A DNA stretch of 64,000 nucleotides from Desulfosarcina sp. BuS5. Its GTDB lineage: Bacteria > Desulfobacterota > Desulfobacteria > Desulfobacterales > BuS5. Numbering within the stretch: the stretch's first letter is position 1; the number at the start of each line of letters is the position of its first letter. The stretch is taken from NCBI RefSeq assembly GCF_028752835.1, contig NZ_CP087952.1, positions 1,593,041 to 1,657,040 on the forward strand, read 5' to 3'. Below are positions 37,545 to 44,567 of the stretch, piece by piece. The translations under genes and the position numbers were made by a program. The notes beneath the pieces are model-generated. The model was not told the DNA's origin. It saw only the letters and a list, made by a program, of their open reading frames with translations, and did no database searches.

Positions 37545-39125
37545 ATGCGTTTTTTCAATACTGCCGGACCCGTTGTTTCTATAGACCATTATTGTTTATC
37601 TCCATTGGATAGATTTGATCTGGATGAAATACTTTCTCTGATCAATCAGAAGAAGTATTTTGTTTTGCATGCTCCGAGACAAACCGGTAAAACAACGTGC
37701 CTGCTCGCGTTGATGGAATATCTGAATGCCGGCAGTCAATATCGATGTCTCTACTTTAATGTAGAATCCGCCCAGGCTGCAAGAGAGGATGTGCGGCAAG
37801 GCATGAGGGCAATCCTGGATGAAATGGCATCCAGCGCCATTTATTTTCTAAATGATGATTTTCCTGAATCCCACTGGCTGCAGGTATTGGAAAAAAGTGG
37901 TGAATATGGAGCCCTGAACAAAATGCTATCCCTTTGGGCCAAGGAAAGTTCACTGCCGCTTGTGATTCTCATAGACGAAATAGATTCGCTTGTAGGAGAT
38001 ACCCTGATTTCGATTTTACGACAATTGCGAACAGGATATTCCAAACGTCCTGCATCCTTTCCTCAAAGCATAGTATTGTGCGGTGTTAGGGATGTGCGGG
38101 ATTACAGGATACACTCAACACAGGAAAAGGCGATTATTACCGGTGGAAGCGCCTTTAATATCAAAGCCAAATCCCTGATGTTGGGAGATTTTTCCAGGAA
38201 AGAGGTGTCTCTCCTTTATAGTCAGCATACAAAGGAGACCGGTCAGGTGTTTGAAGACAAAGCGCTGGATTTGGTGTGGGACTTGACACAGGGGCAGCCA
38301 TGGTTAGTAAACGCACTTGGCTATGAGGTCTGTTTTGATATGAAGGACGGGCGGGATCGAACCGGACCGATTACAAAAGATATGATCAGGAAAGCCAAAG
38401 AAAATATCATTCTGAGGAGAGATACGCATATCGATCAACTGGCAGACAAACTCGAGGAAGAGCGTGTAAGGCGTGTTATTGAGCCGATATTGGCAGGTGG
38501 TGAGCAGCCCGAGCAGATTCCAGTGGATGATATTTACTATGTTCGCGACCTGGGGCTGATTCGGACAAAAGGGCAGATACGGATTGCCAACAGGATATAT
38601 CAGGAGATTATACCAAGAGAACTGACTTACAGCACACAGTTGACTATCAGCCATGATCCAATATGGTATATTTATTCTCAAGACAGTCGTCTGAATATGG
38701 ATAAGCTTTTAACTGCTTTCCAGGAATTCTTTCGAAAGCACTCAGAACACTGGGTCGAGAGATTCGATTACAAAGAAGCCGGGCCTCAACTTTTGCTCCA
38801 GGCATTTCTTCAGAGAATTATTAATGGCGGAGGCCGTGTAGAACGAGAATACGGCATAGGACGCATGAGAACGGATCTGCTTGTGATCTGGCCGTATCCT
38901 GACGGTGTACAGGAGATTGTGCTGGAATTAAAGATACTGTATGACTCCATGGAACAAACTATTAAGGATGGCCTGAGCCAAACCTCAAAATATATGGATA
39001 AATGCGGAACAGATGAAGCACATCTGATTATCTTTGATCGAACCAAAAAAAAATCCTGGGATAAAAAGATATTTCAGCAAGAAGAAATATACCGGCAAAG
39101 AAAGATAAAAGTGTGGGGGATGTAA
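37545..39125 (+). CDS. AAA ATPase with PD-(D/E)XK nuclease-like C domain, copy 1 of a close pair
   Basis: A 526-residue protein starting MRFFNTAGPVVSIDHYCLSP. The P-loop is HAPRQTGKTT; Walker B is VILIDEIDSLVGD; then comes GGSAFNIKAKSL and GQPWLVNALGYE. The C-terminal half has GIGRMRTDLLVIWP followed by IVLELKI, a PD-(D/E)XK-like D...ExK pattern. It is closely similar along its full length to the protein at 60498-62099, and more distantly to that at 26157-27752. No function is established. Location at the ends of metal-uptake operons and repeated presence suggest a mobile or defence-like cargo gene. Confidence 0.85.
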   Translation: MRFFNTAGPVVSIDHYCLSPLDRFDLDEILSLINQKKYFVLHAPRQTGKTTCLLALMEYLNAGSQYRCLYFNVESAQAAREDVRQGMRAILDEMASSAIYFLNDDFPESHWLQVLEKSGEYGALNKMLSLWAKESSLPLVILIDEIDSLVGDTLISILRQLRTGYSKRPASFPQSIVLCGVRDVRDYRIHSTQEKAIITGGSAFNIKAKSLMLGDFSRKEVSLLYSQHTKETGQVFEDKALDLVWDLTQGQPWLVNALGYEVCFDMKDGRDRTGPITKDMIRKAKENIILRRDTHIDQLADKLEEERVRRVIEPILAGGEQPEQIPVDDIYYVRDLGLIRTKGQIRIANRIYQEIIPRELTYSTQLTISHDPIWYIYSQDSRLNMDKLLTAFQEFFRKHSEHWVERFDYKEAGPQLLLQAFLQRIINGGGRVEREYGIGRMRTDLLVIWPYPDGVQEIVLELKILYDSMEQTIKDGLSQTSKYMDKCGTDEAHLIIFDRTKKKSWDKKIFQQEEIYRQRKIKVWGM

Positions 39126-39301
39126 GGGCAAAATGGGGTCAAACATAGACCCTTTGTTTTCTCAGTTTCTTGAGAGCAATACTAGTACCTTACTCCTGAA
39201 ATTCTGTCACAAAAAACAAGAATTTCATTTATGAAATTTTGTAATATTTGTATATATTTATTACATATAAAAAAAATTTACAAGTAATTTTCTCCCTTAT
39301 T

Positions 39302-39471
39302 GATATCAGCAGGTCGAGTCTCGGCACACCGGATCGAAATATGATAAAAATTCGAGGATTGAGTGAAGACAGGTATATGGTAAATCTTGACGGAAGGCCT
39401 CTTTCCGGGGCAGGTGTTTACGGTGGCTATTATGTCGACTGAAACATGCTTTCCTTTCAGGATATAGAAAA
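39302..39471 (+). pseudogene. TonB-dependent receptor plug-domain remnant
   Basis: GTPDRNMIKIRGLSEDRYMV then NLDGRPLSGAGVYGGYYVD is unmistakable plug-domain sequence. The frame meets TGA at 39440 where relatives have Trp, continues NMLSFQDIEK, then is lost. There is no signal peptide before it. A C-terminal receptor remnant lies at 52.5 kb; whether the two come from one gene cannot be told. Confidence 0.75.
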
Positions 39472-39477
39472 GGGACG

Positions 39478-39644
39478 GGGAAAAGAAAGAAGATAAAATT
39501 TAAAAAAGTTGTTTCTGAGCAATTCCCCGTTAATCCCAAAAGAGGTGGCGGTCTCCTCAAAATTGAGGCCTGGGAGAATGGAAAAGGAAAAATTGTCAAA
39601 TACAACATTTACGCAAAAAAAGAAGGGTTGTTTTCTCTGAATTG
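39478..39644 (+). pseudogene. Fragment of an unidentified small protein
   Basis: An open frame without a usable start reads KFKKVVSEQFPVNPKRGGGL and LKIEAWENGKGKIVKYNI before stopping. It has the feel of a small toxin-antitoxin-type protein and is followed directly by the next fragment. I cannot name the family. Confidence 0.3.
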
Positions 39645-39812
39645 ATGTCCGATATGAATCGCACGCCTGTAAGTCTGAATAATGATCTAAAAATATTATC
39701 AAAATATCAATTGGTAAATATTTTTAAAGAGGCCAATCCTGGACATGGCGTACAGAAAGTGATTGAGCCAACATTTGGCAGCGAGAAAATAGAATTTAAA
39801 GCAGAAATATAA
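39645..39812 (+). CDS. Small helix-turn-helix-like remnant
   Basis: A 55-residue frame, MSDMNRTPVSLNNDLKILSK, then YQLVNIFKEANPGHGVQKVI, ending FGSEKIEFKAEI. The pattern suggests the C-terminal part of an HTH antitoxin-like protein. It starts one base after the preceding fragment ends. Probably a decayed gene pair; low confidence. Confidence 0.35.
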   Translation: MSDMNRTPVSLNNDLKILSKYQLVNIFKEANPGHGVQKVIEPTFGSEKIEFKAEI

Positions 39813-40026
39813 GTTTTTTTAGTTAATTACGTCGAAAAAGCGCATTGACGCCGGGGGCTTATATGTTTAACCGGGATTAATTTGTCAAAGATTCTTATTT
39901 ACAAACAAATATTAATATGCTATATTATAACACTTAGATATATAATACGAAATTATAGATAAAGCCATATGAAGTGGTGTATTTAATTTATTCAGCCGAA
40001 AGTAATTTTTTTTAGCAGTCTCATAT

Positions 40027-40114
40027 CAGTTTATAAGCTGTAAAATATAAATAAAAAAGCCAGGAAGGTTTTAGAGGGCACAAATGCCTTTAAAATTTTT
40101 CTGGCTTTTTTTTT
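40027..40114 (+). ncRNA. Candidate leader RNA motif, copy B (upstream of DxDxDG-repeat gene)
   Basis: Hairpin 1 is CAG-TTTATAAG-CTG (40027-40040). Hairpin 2 begins AAAAAAGCCAGGAAGGTTTT, has inner stem TTTTAGAGGGC/GCCTTTAAAA and closes with TTTCTGGCTTTTTTTTT. The U tract runs straight into GGAGGAAGGG, the ribosome-binding site of the next gene, as expected of a transcription attenuator. The 39813-40026 stretch before it is AT-rich with no other signal. Confidence 0.5.
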
Positions 40115-40129
40115 GGAGGAAGGGATAAT

Positions 40130-41893
40130 ATTTTAAAACAAGCTTTTAACATACGGTTTTATTTATCTTTTTTTGTCTTTATAGTGATTGGCGGTCTCTT
40201 TTTATCAACCGCCTTTGCAAAAGAAGCAAAGCAGGTTGAAAAGGATACTGACGGTGACGGGAAGATTGACCGGATCGCGTTTTTTGATGCCAAAGGCAAA
40301 ATTGCAAGGCTTGAAAACGACAGCAATAATGACGGCCTGATGGATCGTTTTCAGTATTATAAGGATGAAATACTGATCCGGCTCGAAAGGGATACTGATT
40401 TTGATCAGAAGATTGACTGTATTGACTATTTTAAAGATGAAAAAAGGATCCGGCAAAAAAAAATTAACGAGTTGGAAAAAGTCTGCCGGATCATCCTGTT
40501 TGATGAAAACGAACAGCCACTTTTGATCAAAAAGGATACCACAGACAGCGGCGGTTTTGACACTATTTATTATTTTGAAAAAGGGAAGCTTGCATCTTCC
40601 ACCAGGGATACGGATGAAAACGGAAAGGTAAATGTCTGGCTAAAATATAAAGACGGCAAGCCGGTAGAGCAAAAGACGGACGCTGATGAAGACGGAAGGC
40701 TTGAAAGAATAGTCATGTATGACCAGGAAGGGCTTCCGGAAAAAAGCAGCCACGACCTTGATATAGACGGGAAAATGGAAACCTTTCGTTTTTATCAAAA
40801 TGGCGAGATCAAAAAACAGCAAAAGGATATCAACCTTGACGGGCTGATCGATTCCGTCACAAATTTTAAAGATTCCCGGCCGATCAATCAGGAAAAGGAT
40901 TCAAACCTTGACGGAAAGTTTGACATCTTCACAACCTTTAAACAAGGCCAAGCTTTTACCCGGAACAAGGATACGAATTTTGACGGTAAAATTGATTATT
41001 TCAGCCGGTTTGATCAGGCCGGCCTGGTTAAAGAGATAAAAGAAGACACAAGGAATTCCGGAAAGATCGACCGGATCAGGTTTTTTAAAAAGGGAGCGCC
41101 TGCCCGGGTGGAATATGATGCCGACGGGGACGGCTTCCTGGAGACTGTTTCGCTTTTTAAAAACGGGAAGCTGTATCTTCAAACAGAAGATAAAAACAGG
41201 GACAAAAAGCCGGATGTCAAAATATTTTTCACCAAAAAAGAAGAAAAGCAAAGGGTTGAGAGCGACACAGACTTAAACGGTAAAACCGACACATGGCAGT
41301 TTTATAAGAATAATAAAATTATTAAACTTGAAAAAGATGAGAACGGAAACGGCATTGTCGATTTAAGGGTCTTTTTTAAAAAAGGTTTAAAGAAAAAACT
41401 GGTTAAAGACAGCGACCATAACGGGTATTTTGAGATAACCGAGTGGTTTGACCGCCCGGAATGGTCTATGGTGATGGAGCAGGATGCAAACCGGGATAAC
41501 AATATTGAAGCCCGCTTTTTTTATAAGGATGGAGTTTTAAGGCTGAAAGAGATCGACGAAGACGGAGACGGCCGTTTAAATTTAAAGGAGCATTACACCA
41601 AAGACGGCAAACTCTTTAAAAGCGAGGAAGACGATGGAGATACCGGCCGGTTGAATATTGTCTGGTATTATGATGATTCGAAAAATCCGGTGCGGGCGGA
41701 AAAGGATAATAAGGGCGATGGCCGGATAGATACGTGGTATTTTTATGATCAGGGAAGGCTTACATCGGTCGAAGAGGATACAAACGGAGACGGTAAGCCG
41801 GATATTTGGGAAGAGTATGATGACGCGGAAGCTCTGGTCAGCCGGAAAAAGGATCTTGATTTTGACGGCCGGCCGGATATGACTGATCAGTAA
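40130..41893 (+). CDS. Exported protein with about 22 tandem 24-residue DxDxDG repeats; probable ATT start
   Basis: Predicted periplasmic or surface calcium-binding-type protein of about 587 residues, built almost wholly of repeats of the form KDTDGDGKIDRIAFFDAKGK: an EF-hand-like DxDxDG loop alternating with an aromatic, MORN-like xFYxxGK strand. Some loops are degenerate. A GTG at 40184 has no ribosome-binding site and would cut the signal peptide. ATT at 40130 follows GGAGGAAGGG by six bases and yields LKQAFNIRFYLSFFVFIVIG with GLFLSTAFA, a textbook signal peptide. ATT is therefore the likelier initiator. The ExbB/ExbD/TonB genes come next. Function unknown. Confidence 0.8.
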   Translation: MLKQAFNIRFYLSFFVFIVIGGLFLSTAFAKEAKQVEKDTDGDGKIDRIAFFDAKGKIARLENDSNNDGLMDRFQYYKDEILIRLERDTDFDQKIDCIDYFKDEKRIRQKKINELEKVCRIILFDENEQPLLIKKDTTDSGGFDTIYYFEKGKLASSTRDTDENGKVNVWLKYKDGKPVEQKTDADEDGRLERIVMYDQEGLPEKSSHDLDIDGKMETFRFYQNGEIKKQQKDINLDGLIDSVTNFKDSRPINQEKDSNLDGKFDIFTTFKQGQAFTRNKDTNFDGKIDYFSRFDQAGLVKEIKEDTRNSGKIDRIRFFKKGAPARVEYDADGDGFLETVSLFKNGKLYLQTEDKNRDKKPDVKIFFTKKEEKQRVESDTDLNGKTDTWQFYKNNKIIKLEKDENGNGIVDLRVFFKKGLKKKLVKDSDHNGYFEITEWFDRPEWSMVMEQDANRDNNIEARFFYKDGVLRLKEIDEDGDGRLNLKEHYTKDGKLFKSEEDDGDTGRLNIVWYYDDSKNPVRAEKDNKGDGRIDTWYFYDQGRLTSVEEDTNGDGKPDIWEEYDDAEALVSRKKDLDFDGRPDMTDQ

Positions 41894-41901
41894 TTTTTTT
41901 A

Positions 41902-42002
41902 TAGACTTTAATATAAAGATTTTGGGTGCGTTATCGGTCGTCGGGGTATTACAATACGCCTTCCTCCCTCTGGCCTTCCCAAAACCATTATCCTAAAGTC
42001 TA
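41902..42002. repeat. 101-bp miniature element, copy 1 (TA target)
   Basis: Ends TAGACTTTA... and ...TAAAGTCTA are imperfect 25-bp inverted repeats flanked by TA on both sides. The 50-base centre (41928-41977), starting GCGTTATCGGTCGTCGGG and ending CTCCCTCTGGCCTT, is shared with the copy at 52853, in opposite orientation, with one substitution. Confidence 0.8.
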
Positions 42003-42006
42003 TATT

Positions 42007-42070
42007 AGACACGGATTGCGCGGATTACACGGATTATAATATTTTTCCTAAATCCGTGAAATCCGTGTCT
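42007..42070. repeat. ACACGGATT/AATCCGTGT hairpin repeat, copy 1
   Basis: AGACACGGATTGCGCGGATT and ACACGGATT face AAATCCGTGAAATCCGTGTCT (split here for length) to give a long hairpin of repeated CACGGATT units. It lies between the miniature element and exbB. Two more copies flank the GxxExxY gene. Confidence 0.8.
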
Positions 42071-42094
42071 GAAAACTAAAAAAGGAAAGTTCAT

Positions 42095-42700
42095 ATGTTT
42101 GAGTTTTTATCAAAAGGCGGAGCGCTTGTGGTTCCGATTCTGTTCTGTTCGGTTCTGGCCCTGGCCATATTTTCCGAGCGGATAATCCGTTTTGCAAGGA
42201 TGCGAAGCCGGGGCGCGGGCCTTGCGGAAAAAGTTGCCGGGCTGCTTCTAAACGGGAGTGAACAGGAGGCGCTGAAATCTGCCGGGGAAAGCGATTCTCC
42301 AATGGGGCGTATACTTGTTCAGGCTATTGACGCCGGGAATCTTGATCGTGAAATGCTGGAAACGGTGATTGTTAATACAACCGATGAGGAAGTGAGAAGT
42401 CTTTCATCAGGTATTCAGGCCCTTGCCACAATCGGCAATATCGCGCCGCTTTTAGGTCTGCTCGGGACCGTCATCGGAATGATCAAGGCCTTTATGGTGA
42501 TCCAGCAAATGGGCGGCAAGGTCAATGCGGCGGTTTTGGCAGGCGGCATCTGGGAGGCCATGCTTACCACCGCTCTCGGTCTTGCCGTGGCTTTGCCGGT
42601 CATGGTGGCTCACAGTTATCTTACGGCCAGAGTTGATAAATATGAGGCCAGGCTGCAAAACGGTTCTGTAGTCTTTATGAAAGCCATTACAAGGAAATAG
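42095..42700 (+). CDS. exbB: MotA/TolQ/ExbB proton channel family protein
   Basis: Inner-membrane proton-channel subunit that energises TonB. The 201-residue protein has three membrane segments; the conserved core is ATIGNIAPLLGLLGTVIGMI and GGIWEAMLTTALGLAVALPV. AAGGAAAG precedes the ATG. exbD follows after 9 bases, then a GxxExxY insertion and tonB. Clustering with receptors identifies it as ExbB rather than TolQ. Confidence 0.92.
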   Translation: MFEFLSKGGALVVPILFCSVLALAIFSERIIRFARMRSRGAGLAEKVAGLLLNGSEQEALKSAGESDSPMGRILVQAIDAGNLDREMLETVIVNTTDEEVRSLSSGIQALATIGNIAPLLGLLGTVIGMIKAFMVIQQMGGKVNAAVLAGGIWEAMLTTALGLAVALPVMVAHSYLTARVDKYEARLQNGSVVFMKAITRK

Positions 42701-42709
42701 GAGGCCGGA

Positions 42710-43117
42710 ATGCTGGTTCACAGAAAAAAAAGGGACCGCTATCAGATGCAGGCTCCGCTTACTTCTTTGATAGATATTGTTTTTATGCTGCTTATCTATT
42801 TTTTGCTGACAACCAGCTTTATGGTGGATGAGGGCATCAAGATCAAACTTCCCCAGGCAAAGGCCGCCGCGCCACAGACGCAGCAGGAGATTACGGTTTA
42901 TGTGGATCGGGAAGGACGCGCTTTTTTAGAGAACAAAGAGGTTCCGCAGGAGATGCTATTTAAAAGGCTGAAGGAAATGATCGGCGGGCAGCAAGACCGG
43001 CTGGTGGTGGTGAAGGCTGACCGGTCGGTGGTATTAAACAAGGCGGTCAAGGTTATGGATCTTGCCAAGGCTGCCGGCGCTGCAAGATTGTGTTTGGCTA
43101 CTGAAAAGGATTTTTAA
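42710..43117 (+). CDS. exbD: Biopolymer transport protein ExbD
   Basis: ExbD of 135 residues with one N-terminal membrane segment. LTSLIDIVFMLLIYFLLTTS carries the essential Asp within the helix (LIDIVF), followed by a periplasmic domain ending LAKAAGAARLCLATEKDF. It forms the proton-driven motor with ExbB. GGAGG precedes the start. Gene order exbB-exbD fits TonB systems. Confidence 0.93.
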   Translation: MLVHRKKRDRYQMQAPLTSLIDIVFMLLIYFLLTTSFMVDEGIKIKLPQAKAAAPQTQQEITVYVDREGRAFLENKEVPQEMLFKRLKEMIGGQQDRLVVVKADRSVVLNKAVKVMDLAKAAGAARLCLATEKDF

Positions 43118-43124
43118 TTTTTTT

Positions 43125-43183
43125 AGACACGGATTTCACGGATTTTTAAGAAAAAAATATTATAATCCGTGTAATCCGTGTCT
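43125..43183. repeat. ACACGGATT/AATCCGTGT hairpin repeat, copy 2
   Basis: AGACACGGATTTCACGGATT pairs with AATCCGTGTAATCCGTGTCT around a loop of about 19 A/T-rich bases. It starts 8 bases after exbD and ends 27 bases before the GxxExxY gene. Confidence 0.85.
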
Positions 43184-43210
43184 AAAAACTAAAAAATAGC
43201 AGGAGATCCA

Positions 43211-43585
43211 ATGAAATATTCCGAACTTACTGAAAAAATAATCAAAGCGGCATATACAGTCCACAATGCCCTTGGATTCGGCTTTCTTGAAAAGGTATAT
43301 CAAAATGCATTGGCGATCGAATTGAAAAAAACGGGACTGGATATTGGGACCGAGTTTCCCATAAGCGTATATTATGAGGATAAAATCGTTGGTCAATATG
43401 TATCGGATATTATTGTTGAAGGTAAGGTTATTCTCGAATTGAAAGCGGTTAAACAACTATCCGAAATTCATGAAGTCCAACTTGTAAACTATTTAAAGGC
43501 CACAGACATTGAAGTTGGCCTGTTAATCAATTTCGGCCATTCAGTCAAAGTAAAGCGAAAAGTATTTAGTAAAAGGAATCTGTGA
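43211..43585 (+). CDS. GxxExxY family protein (PD-(D/E)XK nuclease-like)
   Basis: A 124-residue protein with the naming motif GFGFLEKVYQNAL (G-x-x-E-x-x-Y is GFLEKVY) and ILELKAVKQLSEIHEVQLVN, the PD-(D/E)XK-like ELK core. GCAGGAG precedes the ATG. It sits between exbD and tonB, bounded on both sides by ACACGGATT repeats, the last of which overlaps its stop. This is a frequent gene-repeat association, consistent with a mobile cassette dropped into the TonB operon. Its biochemical role is unknown. Confidence 0.9.
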   Translation: MKYSELTEKIIKAAYTVHNALGFGFLEKVYQNALAIELKKTGLDIGTEFPISVYYEDKIVGQYVSDIIVEGKVILELKAVKQLSEIHEVQLVNYLKATDIEVGLLINFGHSVKVKRKVFSKRNL

Positions 43586-43627
43586 AATCCGTGTAATCCG
43601 CGTCTAAAAAAAATGAAATCCGTGTCT
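43582..43627. repeat. AATCCGTGT repeat, copy 3, overlapping the tonB start
   Basis: GTGAAATCCGTGTAATCCGC followed by GTCT, then a second GAAATCCGTGTCT unit. It begins in the GxxExxY stop region and supplies the first codons of the tonB reading frame as read from 43613. Confidence 0.8.
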
Positions 43628-44302
43628 AAAAACAAAAAAAAAACCAACAGGCTAATGCAGTCCATGATCGGCATCTCCCTGGTTATTCATATAGCGCTGT
43701 TCATGCATATTGCCGGGATATATCGATCCAACGCTCTAACCTGTATAGAACTGGCAATGCGCGATATTTCAAAACCGTTCAGCAGAGCAATCCCAAGACC
43801 CAGGATAAGGCATCATGCCCCGAAAGTCAGGAATGTTAAAAAGCTGAGCATTCAAAAGCGGCTTGTTCCACGCATAAAAATCGATCCGGTTAAAAACAGC
43901 CTTGTAAATACGCTCATGGAAAATATCAGCGCGCCCGACATCCCCGACAATGCCGGCCCCAGCATTTCAGACTGGAACCCCGGCTGGAATCCAGGCGGAT
44001 CCGAGGAGTTTGTAACATCAAACGACTATTTTGACATGGTGAGACTTAAAATAGAAAGCTGCAAAAAATATCCTGAATCCGCCAAATCAAAACATATTGA
44101 AGGAAGAGTTATGATTCGGTTTGTGATCGCAGCAAACGGACAGATATCGTCCTTAAAAATCGTAAAACAAGCAAGACACAGCAGCCTCGGCACTGCGGCC
44201 CTGGATGCGGTGAAAAAAGCGGCCCCCTTTCCAAGGCCGCCGCCGAACCTGTTTAAAGAGCCGCTTAATGTTGAAATAACCATTTTGTTTGAGTTGACGT
44301 AA
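43613..44302 (+). CDS. tonB: Energy transducer TonB
   Basis: Couples the ExbBD motor to outer-membrane receptors. The 229-residue protein has one N-terminal membrane anchor (MQSMIGISLVIHIALFMHIA), a basic Pro-containing linker (RAIPRPRIRHHAPKVR) and a C-terminal TonB domain (YPESAKSKHIEGRVMIRFVI; ALDAVKKAAPFPRPPP). The ATG at 43613 is inside the AATCCGTG repeat and lacks a ribosome-binding site. ATG at 43655, just before the anchor, is the probable ancestral start. Insertion of the GxxExxY cassette may thus have altered expression. Confidence 0.9.
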   Translation: MKSVSKNKKKTNRLMQSMIGISLVIHIALFMHIAGIYRSNALTCIELAMRDISKPFSRAIPRPRIRHHAPKVRNVKKLSIQKRLVPRIKIDPVKNSLVNTLMENISAPDIPDNAGPSISDWNPGWNPGGSEEFVTSNDYFDMVRLKIESCKKYPESAKSKHIEGRVMIRFVIAANGQISSLKIVKQARHSSLGTAALDAVKKAAPFPRPPPNLFKEPLNVEITILFELT

Positions 44303-44320
44303 TGAAAAAAAATTGTTGAA

Positions 44321-44408
44321 AGGAGGCGAACAGAAAAAAATAATTTTTACAAAATCTTGAAAAAGGAAGGCAGCCTTTCCCTCGGCCAGAGTTTGCGGGC
44401 TACCTTCC
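44321..44408 (+). ncRNA. Second leader motif (GAGGYGAACA + GGAAGGCAGCC hairpin), copy 2
   Basis: GGAGGCGAACA is followed by an A/T-rich stretch and then GGAAGGCAGCC...GGGCTACCTTCC with a CCCTCGGCCAGAG loop. It lies 160 bases upstream of the TonB receptor 2 start, the same order and distance as copy 1 at 28171. Confidence 0.45.
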
Positions 44409-44567
44409 AGAGTGAAGCTCTCCCTCGGGGTGAGGAATGCTTCGGTCATCTTTATACCACCGAAGTATTTCCTCGTCAATTCAGATCCATTCCGTTTACT
44501 ACCTTTAGGGCGATCTCCTTTAATATTTAACCTTTTAGTTCATTGTCAAAGGAGACAAAACTTAACC

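Noticed and set aside
41928-41977. The 101-bp element as an integron attC site
   Set aside because: attC sites keep conserved ends and variable centres. Here the centre is conserved and the ends vary, and the GTTRRRY core is not matched.
44412-44567. Upstream ATG-like start for TonB receptor 2 at 44412
   Set aside because: It would put 52 unrelated residues before a clear signal peptide; AAAGGAG precedes ATG 44568.
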